Below the pieces are notes generated by a model, which worked only from the letters and a program-made list of their open reading frames with translations, searched no databases and was not told where the DNA came from. Position numbers and translations under genes: made by a program. A stretch of DNA of 53,445 nt from Emmonsiellopsis sp. PD_33 (lineage: Eukaryota > Ascomycota > Eurotiomycetes > Onygenales > Ajellomycetaceae): assembly GCA_032988165.1 (NCBI GenBank), contig JANTQF010000239.1, positions 1 to 53,445 of the forward strand. The letters run 5' to 3'. Positions 22,472 to 33,268 of the stretch are shown here, in pieces (within the stretch, counting starts at the first letter, position 1; each line of letters opens with the position of its first letter).

Positions 22472-24936
22472 AGACCATATTTGGTAGGCCGGTATTAGTA
22501 TTATTCGTTTCTGAGGTAAATTTTGCTTTACATACATATCTGGACATAGCATAGCTTAGCTAGCAGGCTCATTTTTGCAGATATTTGTTTTATGTATAGT
22601 AGTTACATGCGAATGAATTATACCGTCTATTAGCTAGATATATACCCACGCCTTTGTAATTGTCATTAATTGGTATTCATAAGAAAAGCGCAAGCCATGA
22701 TATCTGATACCAATTTACTGCATACAAAGAATAGGACTATTTTAAATACCACACAATGTTTATTTTCAGTCATCGTGTATTTATCCTCTCCAACATACAA
22801 AGACGCTATGAAGTATTTATCCCCCCATCCATACCCCATACATCGTCACGATATTCCACGGATACATGATACGCGGATACGTGGATATTTACGTGGTGCG
22901 GTGTATTAGCGTTAGTTAGTTTACATACATTTGTGCTGGGCCTGGAAATGAGGACTGACACGTTTTAGAGGATGGGTTTTTTGGCAAACAATTCAAGCCC
23001 GTATGCCAGGAGTTAAATAGGAGTGGAAGAGGGTGTTTCCCCTCCCCCTCTTCTTCTTTATGTATATGTCTATTTTAATCCTGCAAAGATAATAGTGTAT
23101 AGGTAGGTCCAGCTTGGGTTTATTTTATTGTTCATTATTTATGTTCCTGACGCGCCAGGAGAATGGGATAGAAAAAGCTGTGGGTGGTAAGTTAAGGTTA
23201 TGAAAAGTTATGGCAGTATTTTATGTTTAACTAACTAGTTAGCTACATACACTACAGAGTATAAATAACTTGACATGGAACCAAATAGCTTTTATTACAA
23301 TACTTTATCTAGAAGGGGGGGAAAATGAGAGAAGAAATAGAAATTACACACATATATATAAGTAAAGGTGGGAGTTAACATGTAGTTAGGAATAATATGA
23401 TGCTGTGATATTCTTTGGCTACACTGGCTTTCTCTCTACTCCCACTCCCACTCCCAGCCTCTACTGATCTTCAGGAGCAGTGGTGGATCATTTTACCTGT
23501 TCAGCCCTATGAAGATTTTATTTTGAGATAGGAGTGATATTCTCGCCTTACCTAGTTATCCCATGGTAAAGAGTAGGTAGGTACGTGAATGGTTACTCGA
23601 CTACCTAGCCCTTAGAAATAGCTGTAACTAAGGGACTGTATGTCTGCCACATATGGCAAGGAATTAACTACCTAACTACCTAGCTAGTAAAGAATAAAAT
23701 AAATAAATAAATCGTTTTCCAATATACGCCGTTTAATGTTATTGTATGGTAACTATGTATGTAGTTGACTATAGGGGGTGTATGGATAGTATGTATCGCG
23801 GATGCAGTGGTGTGGTATAACTACCGTATGGGATATTCAAACCTGGAGGCAGACGGGACGGGATGAAGCATGACAGCTAAAATAATAAACAAACCAGTAT
23901 TTAAGCTATGCAGGGAAAAAGGTTATCTATCTATCTATTCTTTCAGCCCTATGGTTTATGTATGTATGCATGTATGTATGTATGTACGTACACATCCATG
24001 TTTGTTTGCAATGACTATACAACCCGGCAGGCAATGGACTGTATTTTTCTATAAAATGCAATGAATGATATGATATTCAGGAAAGGAATGATGAGGGGGA
24101 AAAAAAACTGTTCGTTAAATTACTAGATAAATAAACCACTACAATTTTCGCAAAGGGAGGGAGGAGGAGGGGGGTAATGGTAAAAACACCACTGATATAA
24201 TAAAAAAACAAAAAGATATGATTAAAGATGGGTTTTCAACAAGTTCAAGCAAGATTGAAATACTGTAATGTAAAAGGGATGAGAGGTTGCTAGCATAAAA
24301 AATGGGAGAAAAAAAAACACCATCCATCCATCCATTCATTCATTGTCCACGCACTGCCAGGAGGGCGGTCTGGCTGGTTAAAAAAAAAGGGGGCCGGACC
24401 AAGATAAGATGAAGATGAAGATGGAAAGGAAAACAACAATATAAGATAAGATATAAAAAAAAGACATGGAATAGAAATAATATGAAATAAAAGAAAAATG
24501 CCGAGCCGTTTCAAAAAAAAAAAAAAAAGATGAGGTATTAGCATAGCAGGGAAAAAGATAAAATAAAAATAAAAAGAAACAGAGAAATATAAAAAAGGGG
24601 ATTTCAGCACGCACACACACTCAGCAAATGAATCAATCAATCAACCAATAACAAAAAAAAGAGATCCCTGAGACCACGCCGCCGCCCCCAAACAACGCAA
24701 TAAGTTCGAAGAATTAATCAAGACGAGAGGGAGAGAGAGAGAGCCCATTCCATTCCACACCGCATGACACCACATCGCTCCCCGTCCCTACTTCTTTTCC
24801 TCCTTCCAAAGCTTGTACTATAATATATCCACCGGTTTAACCCCCGCGAACCGTTCGAAGCAATTTCACTAATCATGCCAGAAAAATACCAATTCAAATC
24901 ACACAAGTACAGTTAATTGTTTTCCTTCCTTCCATT
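22472..24936. other. Gene-poor, simple-repeat-rich intergenic region
   Basis: About 2.5 kb between the GS-like gene and the DUF3237 gene's stop. It holds TA-rich stretches, CCTACCTAGC-type repeats (23560-23700), a TGTA-type repeat (23955-23990), a 16-A run (24513-24528) and purine-rich tracts. No frame has coding character, and no tRNA was seen. Confidence 0.65.
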
Positions 24937-26451
24937 TTAGGTGATGCGGAATGCATCGAAGATAACTGTGGTGGGTGAAAAAAGGACATGGTTAGTCAAA
25001 TGCTCAACAAAACAATTTAATGAGGTATTATTATGAAAGGTTATATTGCTTACCTTCTGACCCGCGACGACAGCCGCTCCCAACCCACATAACGGTATTC
25101 ACGAACGCGTAGCGTTCGTCTCCAGTCTCCAGGGAAATGTTGACGCGGTATTTATAGGTGTTAGGGTTGACGGAGTCGGCCATGTTTGGATCCGCAACTT
25201 TTTCCAGGACATCCCTTGCGCCAGTCAGCCAGCCGGTGGTTTTCACCACGATGAAAGCTGCGGGTTCATCTCCGGTCTGGAGAAGGTAATTTGCTTTGAT
25301 ATGGGTAGAGAGCTCCTTGACGACGACCTGGGAGTCTTGTCCTCCAGGCTAGATGGTGATATGTGGTTAGTAACACTGAGGAGAAACTTTAAGAGGGGAT
25401 ATGACTTACCAAGACAACGCCTTTACCCCATCTACCGGCCCACTGCCCACCATGAACAGTGACCCAGTCACGTTGGCCCCAGATCCCTTGGCCAACTGCC
25501 ACCGTTGGGTTCAGTTTCACGCTCATGCGGAAATCAAGTTCCAACGAAGGTTGAGGAAGCTGTAGAGAGCGTGCGATATCTCCTTCGGGGAACGAGTGTT
25601 GAAGATTATTTGCGGGGATTGAGTCCTTCATGACGTTGAGATATGGCGGACACTCTAGAAGATGCTGGCGCTGTCTACTCGTGTTTTTGGCACGAACTTG
25701 TTGACAATATATACATTGGACAGAGAGACACTGGTTTGGCGCGGGTTAGCAAGCATGGTCTTGTTGCCGGAGAGACAGCTTAGGGATGTATATATGTATG
25801 GGACTCACCTTGTCTTCCTCCTTTGCACGGAACTCAACAAACGCAGCATGGACATCGTCAAGGGGAGGAGCCGGGAGACTCGAGGTGCTCTGTCGCGGCT
25901 GTTTCGACGACTTGGGGGTGCTGTGGGCACGGGGCTGCTGTGGGGGGGCTATGGACGACGAGCTGGGCGGAGGAGCAGCTTGCGAGGGGAGCGAGGGACG
26001 GCTGGAGAGGTTCTGCATGGGAGTCTGCATGGCACTGCCATGGGGGTTAACTCCATTGGCCATCATGGAGCCATTGGTAGAGGGGAGAGTGGCTGTCGCT
26101 GGCCCAGCACCAGGGCCGCCGCCGGGCCCGTTGGGGGCAGCGCCGTAGCCGTTGACGGCGCCGACGCCATTGGAAGGGGCGGACTGGGGATGCGGAGGAT
26201 TATGGCCGCGCAGGGCGGGACACTCGAGCAGATGTTGTTTCTGGCGGCTGGTGTTCTTTGCGCGGATCTGCTGGCAGTAGATGCATTGCACGGAGAGACA
26301 CTGGAGAACGAGGGCGGTGGATGTCAGTATGGGTGCGCGCGGAAATATTACCCAGGATACAGGAAATACGGCCAAGTTTCACCTTATCGTCTTCCTTGGC
26401 GCGGAACTCGACGAACGCGGCGTGGACCTCTTGGTCGACGGTGCGACCCAT
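24937..26451 (-). CDS. DUF3237 protein with two duplicated CCHC zinc-finger units
   Basis: Exons 26451-26383, 26300-25809, 25730-25410, 25348-25054 and 24965-24937 join to 401 aa. An 18-residue module (VHAAFVEFRAKE-E/D-DK) followed by a BED-like finger CLSVQCIYCQQ..RAKNTSRQ..HLLECP occurs twice: residues 6-51 (Cys29, Cys32, His46, Cys50) and 170-215 (Cys193, Cys196, His210, Cys214). Between them is a Pro/Gly/Ser-rich, asparagine-containing linker (about 55-168). The C-terminal half (about 225-400; HGGQWAGRWGKGVVL, VVKTTGWLTGARDVL, YKYRVNISLETGD) is DUF3237, whose function is unknown. Both modules are interrupted by an intron at the same place and phase, which points to duplication of an exon pair. 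The fingers suggest a nucleic-acid-binding role, but no substrate can be assigned. The start MGRTVDQEVHAAF is chosen over an upstream ATG at 26529. Confidence 0.9.
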
Positions 26452-27600
26452 CGTATTATTCGAGAAGGCAGCGCGAGGAAGGAGAAGCGAGGGATCCAGG
26501 AGGGACGACGTCTTGACGGCTGGCGACACACGCGCGGGAAACGGGACGGGCAGCCTGGCGGGCGTTGAGGCTGGGGATAGAGGCGAGGAGAGGTGAGGTG
26601 TGGTGTGAGGTGTGGTGTGTGTTTTGATGAAAGAAACAGAAACAGAACCAGAAACAGACGGAAAGAAAGGGCGCGGGTTTTATTTCAGCCGTCTGGTTTT
26701 GTCACGCCCCCCGTCAGGCGGCGCGGTGCGGCGGCGTATTTTTCGTCACGCCCCCGTCTCGTGCCGCGCCAGGCCGGGTATTCGTCAGCCCGGCTGCGGG
26801 TAATTATAGTAACGCCCAGTAAGCATACGCGTATGGCTGGGTTTGGGTTTCTTACCCCGCCGTATGATACATACATCCCTGTTACATACGCCATACCCCA
26901 TACATACAGTATCTGTATGCAGTATCAGCTACGATTGATTCTGTTCAGATCTATATAATCTGTAGTTAACCGGGTTGGAGATGGACTGTCTGGCCGTCCG
27001 GCCGCTAGAATGTTGCCAACTTCTCTCCTGCTTGATGTCAGGTCTGGCCCTGTGGTCCCTAGCCGTAGGAGTTTCAGCAATTGGCAGCCAGCCATATGCA
27101 TAATCCCCTACTATAAAAATAATCCATTCGCCTGCACAACCTCACAGGCAAGGTGGCAGGAAATGCACTCGAGAGATAATGATCTGAAAGCCATGTACTA
27201 TGTAGGTTAATAAATAGTTGCTGGATAGCTCAGCTCTCCATCTGTCTCAATCAACTACAGTTTCTAACCTGTTAGAAATCGCTGAAAACATTCGATATCT
27301 GTCTTTCAAGAAGTCAATAATGCTAGCACCAACGAACTCGTTTCACCTACCCGTAATAAGCTCGGGCATGGCCAACATAGTGGTTTATCTAGAAAGCTAA
27401 CCTTGGAACATGCATGATGCTGCAACTTGATAGTAAATAAATGATATGGCCTGGGTTGAAGTTAGAGGGCATGATCACATGACACTTCGCCTATCGCCCG
27501 TTGTGGCTTAGCGTCTAGCAGTTTCCTCTGCTCTCACTGGCTGCTTCAACCCCCTCCTCCTCCTCTGACCAGGACGTCGGCCTCAACTCTTCCTTCTCCT
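26452..27600. other. Promoter region and intergenic DNA upstream of the DUF3237 gene
   Basis: 26590-26680 is G/A-rich leader. 26700-26830 is GC-rich and contains two GTCACGCCCCC elements (26701-26711 and 26745-26755). The rest (26840-27600) holds no supportable gene. Confidence 0.55.
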
Positions 27601-28469
27601 CCATGAGAACCCACAGAGCAGACAGAAGTTCCCCCAGCCCTGGAGGCTCTAGAGTGGGTGAATAAGGACCCTGCCATCAGTTGGTCCACCAAACTACGAA
27701 ACATCGGAGTGAAAGATGCTGTATATCAGTATTCATCGATCTAATGTGACTAACAATGGGTGGGAAGAGAGTTGTCACCATTTGAGGCATGGATAAGGGT
27801 CAGTAGTGGTAAAACTTCACTGATGTATACCGCCTCTGGCTTATTTTACTCGATCAGAACGGCTAGCTTGTCGGCCTGCACAATCATGGACACTGATGAA
27901 AAGTATCTTGAGCAGTACTCGCCCACACAATTTCACGACATGGGGATGTACGAAGCTTATGGTGCTTCGGATATCAACTCATCTCGCCCGTGGGACCTAG
28001 AATGCCCCGACAATTACCTCAGTCAAGGGGTCCTAACCTAGCATCCATCAAGGTATCCGATGACTAGACAACTCTCCGAAACATCCTCATTCTGCAAACT
28101 GCCATCATTGCGATGAGTTTGAAACAACATCTGGGGCAATTGTGGAGTGGCTAGAGAGTTTTTGCGGCGAGAAATGACATTACTACTGAGCTTTTGTCGT
28201 CATCATTTCTTTACGATGACTTTCACGCTCCTATCCGCTCTATGAAAACCTCAAGGAACGCCCCTAAACGAATGGCAACCACGATGAATGAGGTGAGAAA
28301 TAGCGCCAGGAAAGTTGTCCGAGATTGCTGCTTTCTGCGCATTGATTGATGAGGCTCGAATACAGCTAGACGAGATTCGAGATGGATACGATATTGAAGA
28401 AATTTCCTGAGCTCCTCGCTGTGGGGGCCTTTGTCATCCTGCCATAATGACGTTTACTGTTAATGGTAG
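27600..28469 (+). pseudogene. Unidentified coding-like fragments, broken
   Basis: Plus-strand pieces read well for short distances: a frame at about 27640-27735 (EALEWVNKDPAISWSTKL) and the 27760-28041 frame with GKTSLMYTASGLF. Stops and frame changes separate them, and no family is recognised. A stop-free stretch near 28340-28410 (LIDEARIQLDEIRDGYDIEE) looks helical. I read these as remains of one or more decayed genes, possibly of the same element as the gag/protease relic downstream. Confidence 0.3.
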
Positions 28470-28666
28470 AAAGTTAACCAGCGCTCCGGGAATGTCGCTG
28501 GTAAGGGAATGCTGAGGTCGACCGATTCGCGTTCCAAAAAGGACTCTCGGTCAAGTGAGGGTGAATATCGCCCGACCTTGCCCGAGGAAGCGGTGAAACA
28601 GAACAGCGCTGAAGAAGAGTACTCCGACGAAGACCCCAGAGGAATACTACAACAACAACAACAGCA

Positions 28667-28704
<38 letters not shown>

Positions 28705-29247
28705 CCGCTGAACGTGAGATGATAAAACTGGATACCATCGGGAACCCTGGGGGTATGAATTTGAAAGAGTTCGATCCTGTGTGGATCAGCGGGATAGGAT
28801 ATCCCGGCGAAATACCCGAGGAAATCAAGGATATGCTTTATGGGGATAAGCCTTGTTAAGTACTATTACCCTGATTGACTTTGGAGTTAGTAGATTCGTC
28901 TGACCTGATAATTATTAGCACCGCAAATAGATGGCTCCATTCGAACCATTTCCTGGCTCTGTGGTTTCGAGGATCTTGTCACAGGAGTTGACGACCTTGG
29001 CTATGTCCTGAAGGATGAAGTGATGACTATCCCAGGCGGTTCTTGGCCAGCTATGTTTATACTCGATCTACTTTGGCTTGACCGGCAAATACCACTGGAA
29101 GCGTATAAGGACGTCATCAGATATCTTCTTAGCGTCCTTGAGCTGGGTTCTGACGGCAGAAGGGATATCAGCACTGCACTAACAGCTTTGACGAGCAGCA
29201 TTCTGGCGAGTATCCACGACTTCCGCGAATTTGAAAAGTGCGGATAG
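28470..29247 (+). CDS. Unidentified spliced reading frame in the decayed island
   Basis: An ATG at 28509 opens a frame to 28854. A 64-nt intron (28855-28918, GTTAAG..TTATTAG) then joins it in frame to 28919-29247, giving about 224 aa. The frame is also open upstream to an acceptor-like TAATGGTAG at 28461-28469, so the start may be missing. The product is acidic and Ser-rich, then has a Gln/Leu run from the CAA/CTA repeat (28648-28704), then a more ordered part (NPGGMNLKEFDPVWISGIGY; PGGSWPAMFILDLLWLDRQI). No domain is recognised. The clean intron suggests that this was, or still is, a gene. It may be the upstream part of the gag-like relic. Confidence 0.4.
28648..28704 (+). repeat. (CAA)n/(CTA)n trinucleotide repeat
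   Basis: A CAA run passes into about eleven CTA units. It encodes a Gln then Leu homopolymer in the open frame. Length variation between strains would be expected. Confidence 0.9.
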
Positions 29248-29881
29248 GCCAAGCCTGTATGTAGCTGGTTTGACGCCAGTTGATTCATCTACTTGGTGCT
29301 CTGGTCGCTACCTCTCCTGTTGAGAATTCTATATGTTACCAGCATGCTGTGAACCTAGCTGCCGCGAAGCTTAAAATCGCCAAAAAGATCTCTCCAACGA
29401 CAAATTTAACGAAAAAGGAGAAAGAAAAGAATGTTCGGAGATATCGACCTTAGCTGTGGCAAGTATTTCCCTCACTGAAACTGGTTTTCCGTGCTCCTCT
29501 TGCTCATGTCCCTCACGTCGATCGCTTGGTGGAGCTACAAAAACAACAAATGGTATCAGTCAATCGAACGGTGCGGTCCTTACTGGGAGCGGTCGAATCA
29601 GCCCAAATCTCAGTCCAAGAAACAATGGAGGATCCTACCTACCATTCCCTAGACAACGCAACTCAAGGCCCAACCTTTGCTCAGCAAACGAAACAGTTTG
29701 CAACTCGATCCTCAAACAGGAAGGGAAAGAAGAAAGCGAATGTCACAGCAAGTGCAATGGAGTTAATGGAAGCTATTCCATGGGGACTTGTCTCGCGTAT
29801 TGTTTAGGTCGCGTCTTTGGTGAGGCCCGCGTCTGTCGCTGACCTAAGTTACGGTTCTGTCGTCACTGACCACTCCACCAC
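29248..29881 (+). pseudogene. Degenerate gag-like segment (5' part)
   Basis: Two stop-free plus-strand stretches are visible: about 29268-29450 (AVNLAAAKLKIAKKI, then a Lys-rich end) and about 29496-29807 (LVELQKQQMVSVNRTVRSLL, ending KANVTASAMEL and a stop). They lie in different frames, and no start codon or good intron links them. The second carries a 15-codon module that recurs at 29984-30028 in the protease relic, so this is probably a rearranged or duplicated part of the same element. Confidence 0.4.
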
Positions 29882-30600
29882 GAGGTTGAAGAACTGAGGC
29901 TCGTCGATGCAAAGGCGTCCGATCTCAACCGAATCTTAACCGACGGCAAATCTGTTTACGTGAAGCTGCCCCCGGCCTTGCGCAAGGGTAGGAAAAAGGC
30001 GAACGTGACCGCAAGTGCGATGGAATTAGCACAAGGGAAGGACATAACTACAACATATCCAAATATCCCAGTTATGCAACAAGACCAATGAACTCGCATC
30101 CTGTCCCATATAAAGCTGTCTGACAAGGCATTCCGACTCGTCACATGTGTCAAGAACAACGAGGGAATGGTGTTGAAACTTAAGAGATTGATGACCCACA
30201 CTGACCAGGGATCAGATCTCTATAATCTCCCCAGCCCTAGCTAAATGGTTGGATCTTCCTCTGAAGTCATTGCACAAGATAGGGTTAGCAGGTATGTCAA
30301 TGAAAACGGCAACATATGGGGAGGATAACTTGACACATTATGTGGACCTGGAAGTAGGAGTTGAAGGTATTTGAAGGACCGTTAAATGTTTCGTTGCACC
30401 AAGGGATCCACTGCCAAATCAGGAGTCAAGCCAACTGCTCTTAGGCCTCCCATGGTTATACTCGGTAGACTCAAGGATTGGAGTCAAAGAATCCTCCCTG
30501 ATTATAGGAGATGCAAGGCAGGGGGAGACTCAGGTGGAAATCAAAGGCCCAGCAATGTAGTTCGAACAAGGGAACAACATCCTACTATTTCCCCCCCGAG
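29882..30600 (+). pseudogene. Retropepsin-like (gag/aspartic protease) relic of an LTR-type element
   Basis: One frame runs from 29882 (EVEELRLVDAKASDLNRIL, KLPPALRKGRKKANVTASAM) to about 30220, where it reaches a TDQGSDL motif resembling a retropepsin active-site loop (Asp-x-Gly). It then shifts +1 and continues as ISPALAKWLDLPLKSLHKIG, FVAPRDPLPNQESS and LLLGLPWLYSVDSRIGVKES, the pattern of the second half of a retropepsin fold in fungal Ty3/gypsy-like polyproteins. In-frame stops at 30089, 30372 and 30558 and the frameshift show that it is dead. No reverse transcriptase, integrase or LTR was found around it. Family assignment rests on my recognition of the pattern. Confidence 0.5.
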
Positions 30601-30837
30601 GTAAAATTCTGAAAAAGACATGGCCGAAGCGCTTTACGCCGCAAAGGTAAACGCCACTGCCGTCTCCAGAATGGATGAAAAAGGATTCCTCGTACGTGTC
30701 GAAACGAAGGAAGCCGCCGATGCGTGTATCGGAAAGACGCTCGAAGTTCAGCAAAACGAAGATGAAGATCGCTAAGTACCACTTACTTTTGCAAGGATCA
30801 TCGCCCAGCTCGCCCAGAAGATTCCATCTATGAGATG
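30601..30837 (+). pseudogene. Short coding-like tail, unidentified
   Basis: The stop-free stretch 30618-30775 (MAEALYAAKVNATAVSRMDE..RVETKEAADACIGKTLE) has coding-like codons but no family I recognise. It may be the tail of the preceding gag-like relic after another frame change. Confidence 0.25.
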
Positions 30838-31651
30838 AAGTATATCCCTCTTCCACCCATGACGTATGATGACTGGCTGCTCACCCTGAAGAATCTTTGC
30901 CTGCCTGAGGGCGATGTTGATGCTGTGTGGAATGCGTGGAAGCTCAATGGGTCAATAAACTTACTCCTTCGCAGGCGACAGACCAGCCCAGATATCTTCC
31001 AATTTGCAGTCTCTGTCCGACTGTGGAACGCCAAAATTTCCCACTGACAGTAACAACTCTTTTTTGCGACATGCAGACAAACGGGTTAGGCAAATTGAGA
31101 GTCCTCTAGTTTATTGTGTGCTCAGAGCTGCAGACTTCATCAATCGTGAGGGGAGACATGATAAGTCAGAACTGTTTCCTGATTTTCAGACAGGTTTCTG
31201 TGAACACCAACCTGACATTGATATGGATGACACCATAACTGAGAATTTTCACTGCCATTTAAAGGAGGTGATCGATTTTGCCTTGCATAATGCAGATGTC
31301 GTTGTTGGCACACCAGTTGCATTAGGATCCTATGCTATGTATAGCCAGTTTAAGCCAGAAGTAGCCTTCATTAATGAAGCTACTAAAATGATGGAAGCAG
31401 ACCTATGGGGTGTCTTTGGAATTTTCAACCCTAATGCATCCATCTTCACTGGGGACCATAGACAACTTACACCTACTGTTATGTCTATGTCTAATACATT
31501 CTCCATGTTATTGCAACTTACATGGAGTTTTTCTGCCTACCTTGTTAACAGTGGGTTTCCATATGTCATGCTTGTCAAGCAGCATTGCTTCCATCCATTC
31601 ATCTGTGAGCTTGTTTCTAGGCTATTTTACAATAACATGCTCACATCATGA
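30838..31651 (+). pseudogene. Truncated SF1 helicase (UPF1/NAM7/DNA2-like) relic
   Basis: The frame ending at 31651 contains a run of SF1B helicase features in the right order: NADVVVGTPVALGSYAMYSQ (about 31290-31350, motif Ic-like), FINEATKMMEADLWG (Walker B position; the usual Asp-Glu is Asn-Glu), GDHRQLTPTVMSM (motif III, from 31451) and KQHCFHPFICELVSRLFYNN (motif IV-like, to about 31640). The Walker A ATP-binding loop and motifs V-VI are absent. The upstream part (30838-31100) changes frame at least once. I take it to be a non-functional 5'- and 3'-truncated fragment. Helicases of this kind are carried by some fungal mobile elements but are also ordinary cellular genes. Confidence 0.5.
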
Positions 31652-33268
31652 GGTTGGGATGGGAACCATTAACCAATACGCCCTTACCTGGCATAAGGTA
31701 TATCTCATGGTGTTGCACATTCTTATGGATGATAACTCTACAATCCAGCACTGGTTACCTGAAATCCGGCAAGATACCCGAACTGCATTTGAGGCACTTG
31801 ACACCGCCCTAAAGGCCCTCCCCGATGAATTCACACCTGATGATTTTAACAGGACAAGGATCATAAGCATCAATTGGACCCCATCCTGAAGCTGAAATCT
31901 CAATGGAACTTGACTGCTTTCAACCACCAGACATATAATGTTAACAATATTCTGGCTATGCTTGATGTTAACTCAACGCATGAAAAGGATGATTCAATGA
32001 ACTAATCATCCTACAATCTTGAGGACCTCACTGTTGGCTGTGTACCTAGTGATTGAGCTCATCAAACATGAAGTTGCTAAACTGAAGGATATATTCTTGG
32101 GGCCGATGTACGAGGGGATCCTAACACAATGTTTCGGGGCTTGAGACTTGGTCGCCCTTGGAAGTATCACTAGAGTTTTCTCATCCGACTCGTGTTCGTT
32201 CGACAATAAGCTTGGACCTGCAATTTATACTTTGACTGAAGGAGATATATACCCTGAACTTCTTCCTTCTATTGTCCTTTATTTCGCTTCAGCACGGGGA
32301 TATACCAGGGGGGAGGACTATCGTGGCGGCCTTCAGGACCGCGAAAAACTATTCTGGTTCGAATGGTGTGATCATGATATTTAGGAACACTGATTATCGC
32401 GACCTCGCGGAGTGGCGAAGCAGACGGAGCCGAATGGAAACATCCTGTTGCCGCCTGGTGGTGACTCCTGTGGAAGGAGATTCATCATTCTCTCCACATA
32501 TTCTACGTGGACCTTCCGTACGTTCAAGTCCATCAAACCACCACAGGGATGTAAGTATCGACACTCGCATGTTTCCCTCCACCCCCCGTTTTTTGGGTGG
32601 AATGGCCACGGAGCCATAACGATATCATATACCACGCTCATGTCAGCTACCTTAGTTGGGAGCGCTTGGTGGCTGCTTTTGAAAAAAACCACGTCGACAA
32701 GCTCTCTTTTGCTTCCCCCCTTTTTTTTGAAGGAAATTGTTAGAGTTAACTCATAGCAGGCATTAGTGAAATTAGCAGTCACTGAAATTAAGAAAACTGT
32801 TTGTATGTTTATATGGATACTGCAATTGCCTGTAATAGCGATAATAATAACAATAATAATAATTTTACTCATACCCCCTATTCGAGGACATACTAGTAGT
32901 ACCTTGGAACTGTGACTGTATCAGAGTCATGTGACCGACATCAACATCTCAAGGAGGAAATTTCGGACCTCGATCTCAGCTTCACACAGAACGATATGGA
33001 GACGGGGCTGTATTCAATCTCCCTTCCACGCCTTGTTGTCGGTTTCTGCCCCCATACCACACTTGTTTGAATATACGCAAGATGGCCTTGGATAAAGTTA
33101 CAGCCTTCCATTCGTTCAAAGAAAGTTGGCTCTCCTGCATTCTCGAACCGCGGGGCATTTTTGGTTGATGTCCCTATTTAGTGGGAATCAGCAGTCTTGA
33201 GCCTATTAAGTTGTCAAAGCTTTTCTGCTTACCGTGACCTCCTTTAGAGAGAAAAAATCTCTCAAATC
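31652..33268. other. End of the decayed island and TRM44 promoter
   Basis: 31655-31887 is stop-free on the plus strand (ALDTALKALPDEFTPDDFNR) but in a different frame from the helicase and unidentified. 32150-32640 carries overlapping frames on both strands with no domain. 32840-32865 is an AAT-type repeat. 32880-33268 is the presumed TRM44 promoter. Confidence 0.4.

Noticed and set aside
25662..26516. 284-codon plus-strand frame over the DUF3237 gene
   Set aside because: It is antisense to exons with clear zinc-finger homology, is Gly/Arg-rich, lacks any domain and runs across well-supported introns.
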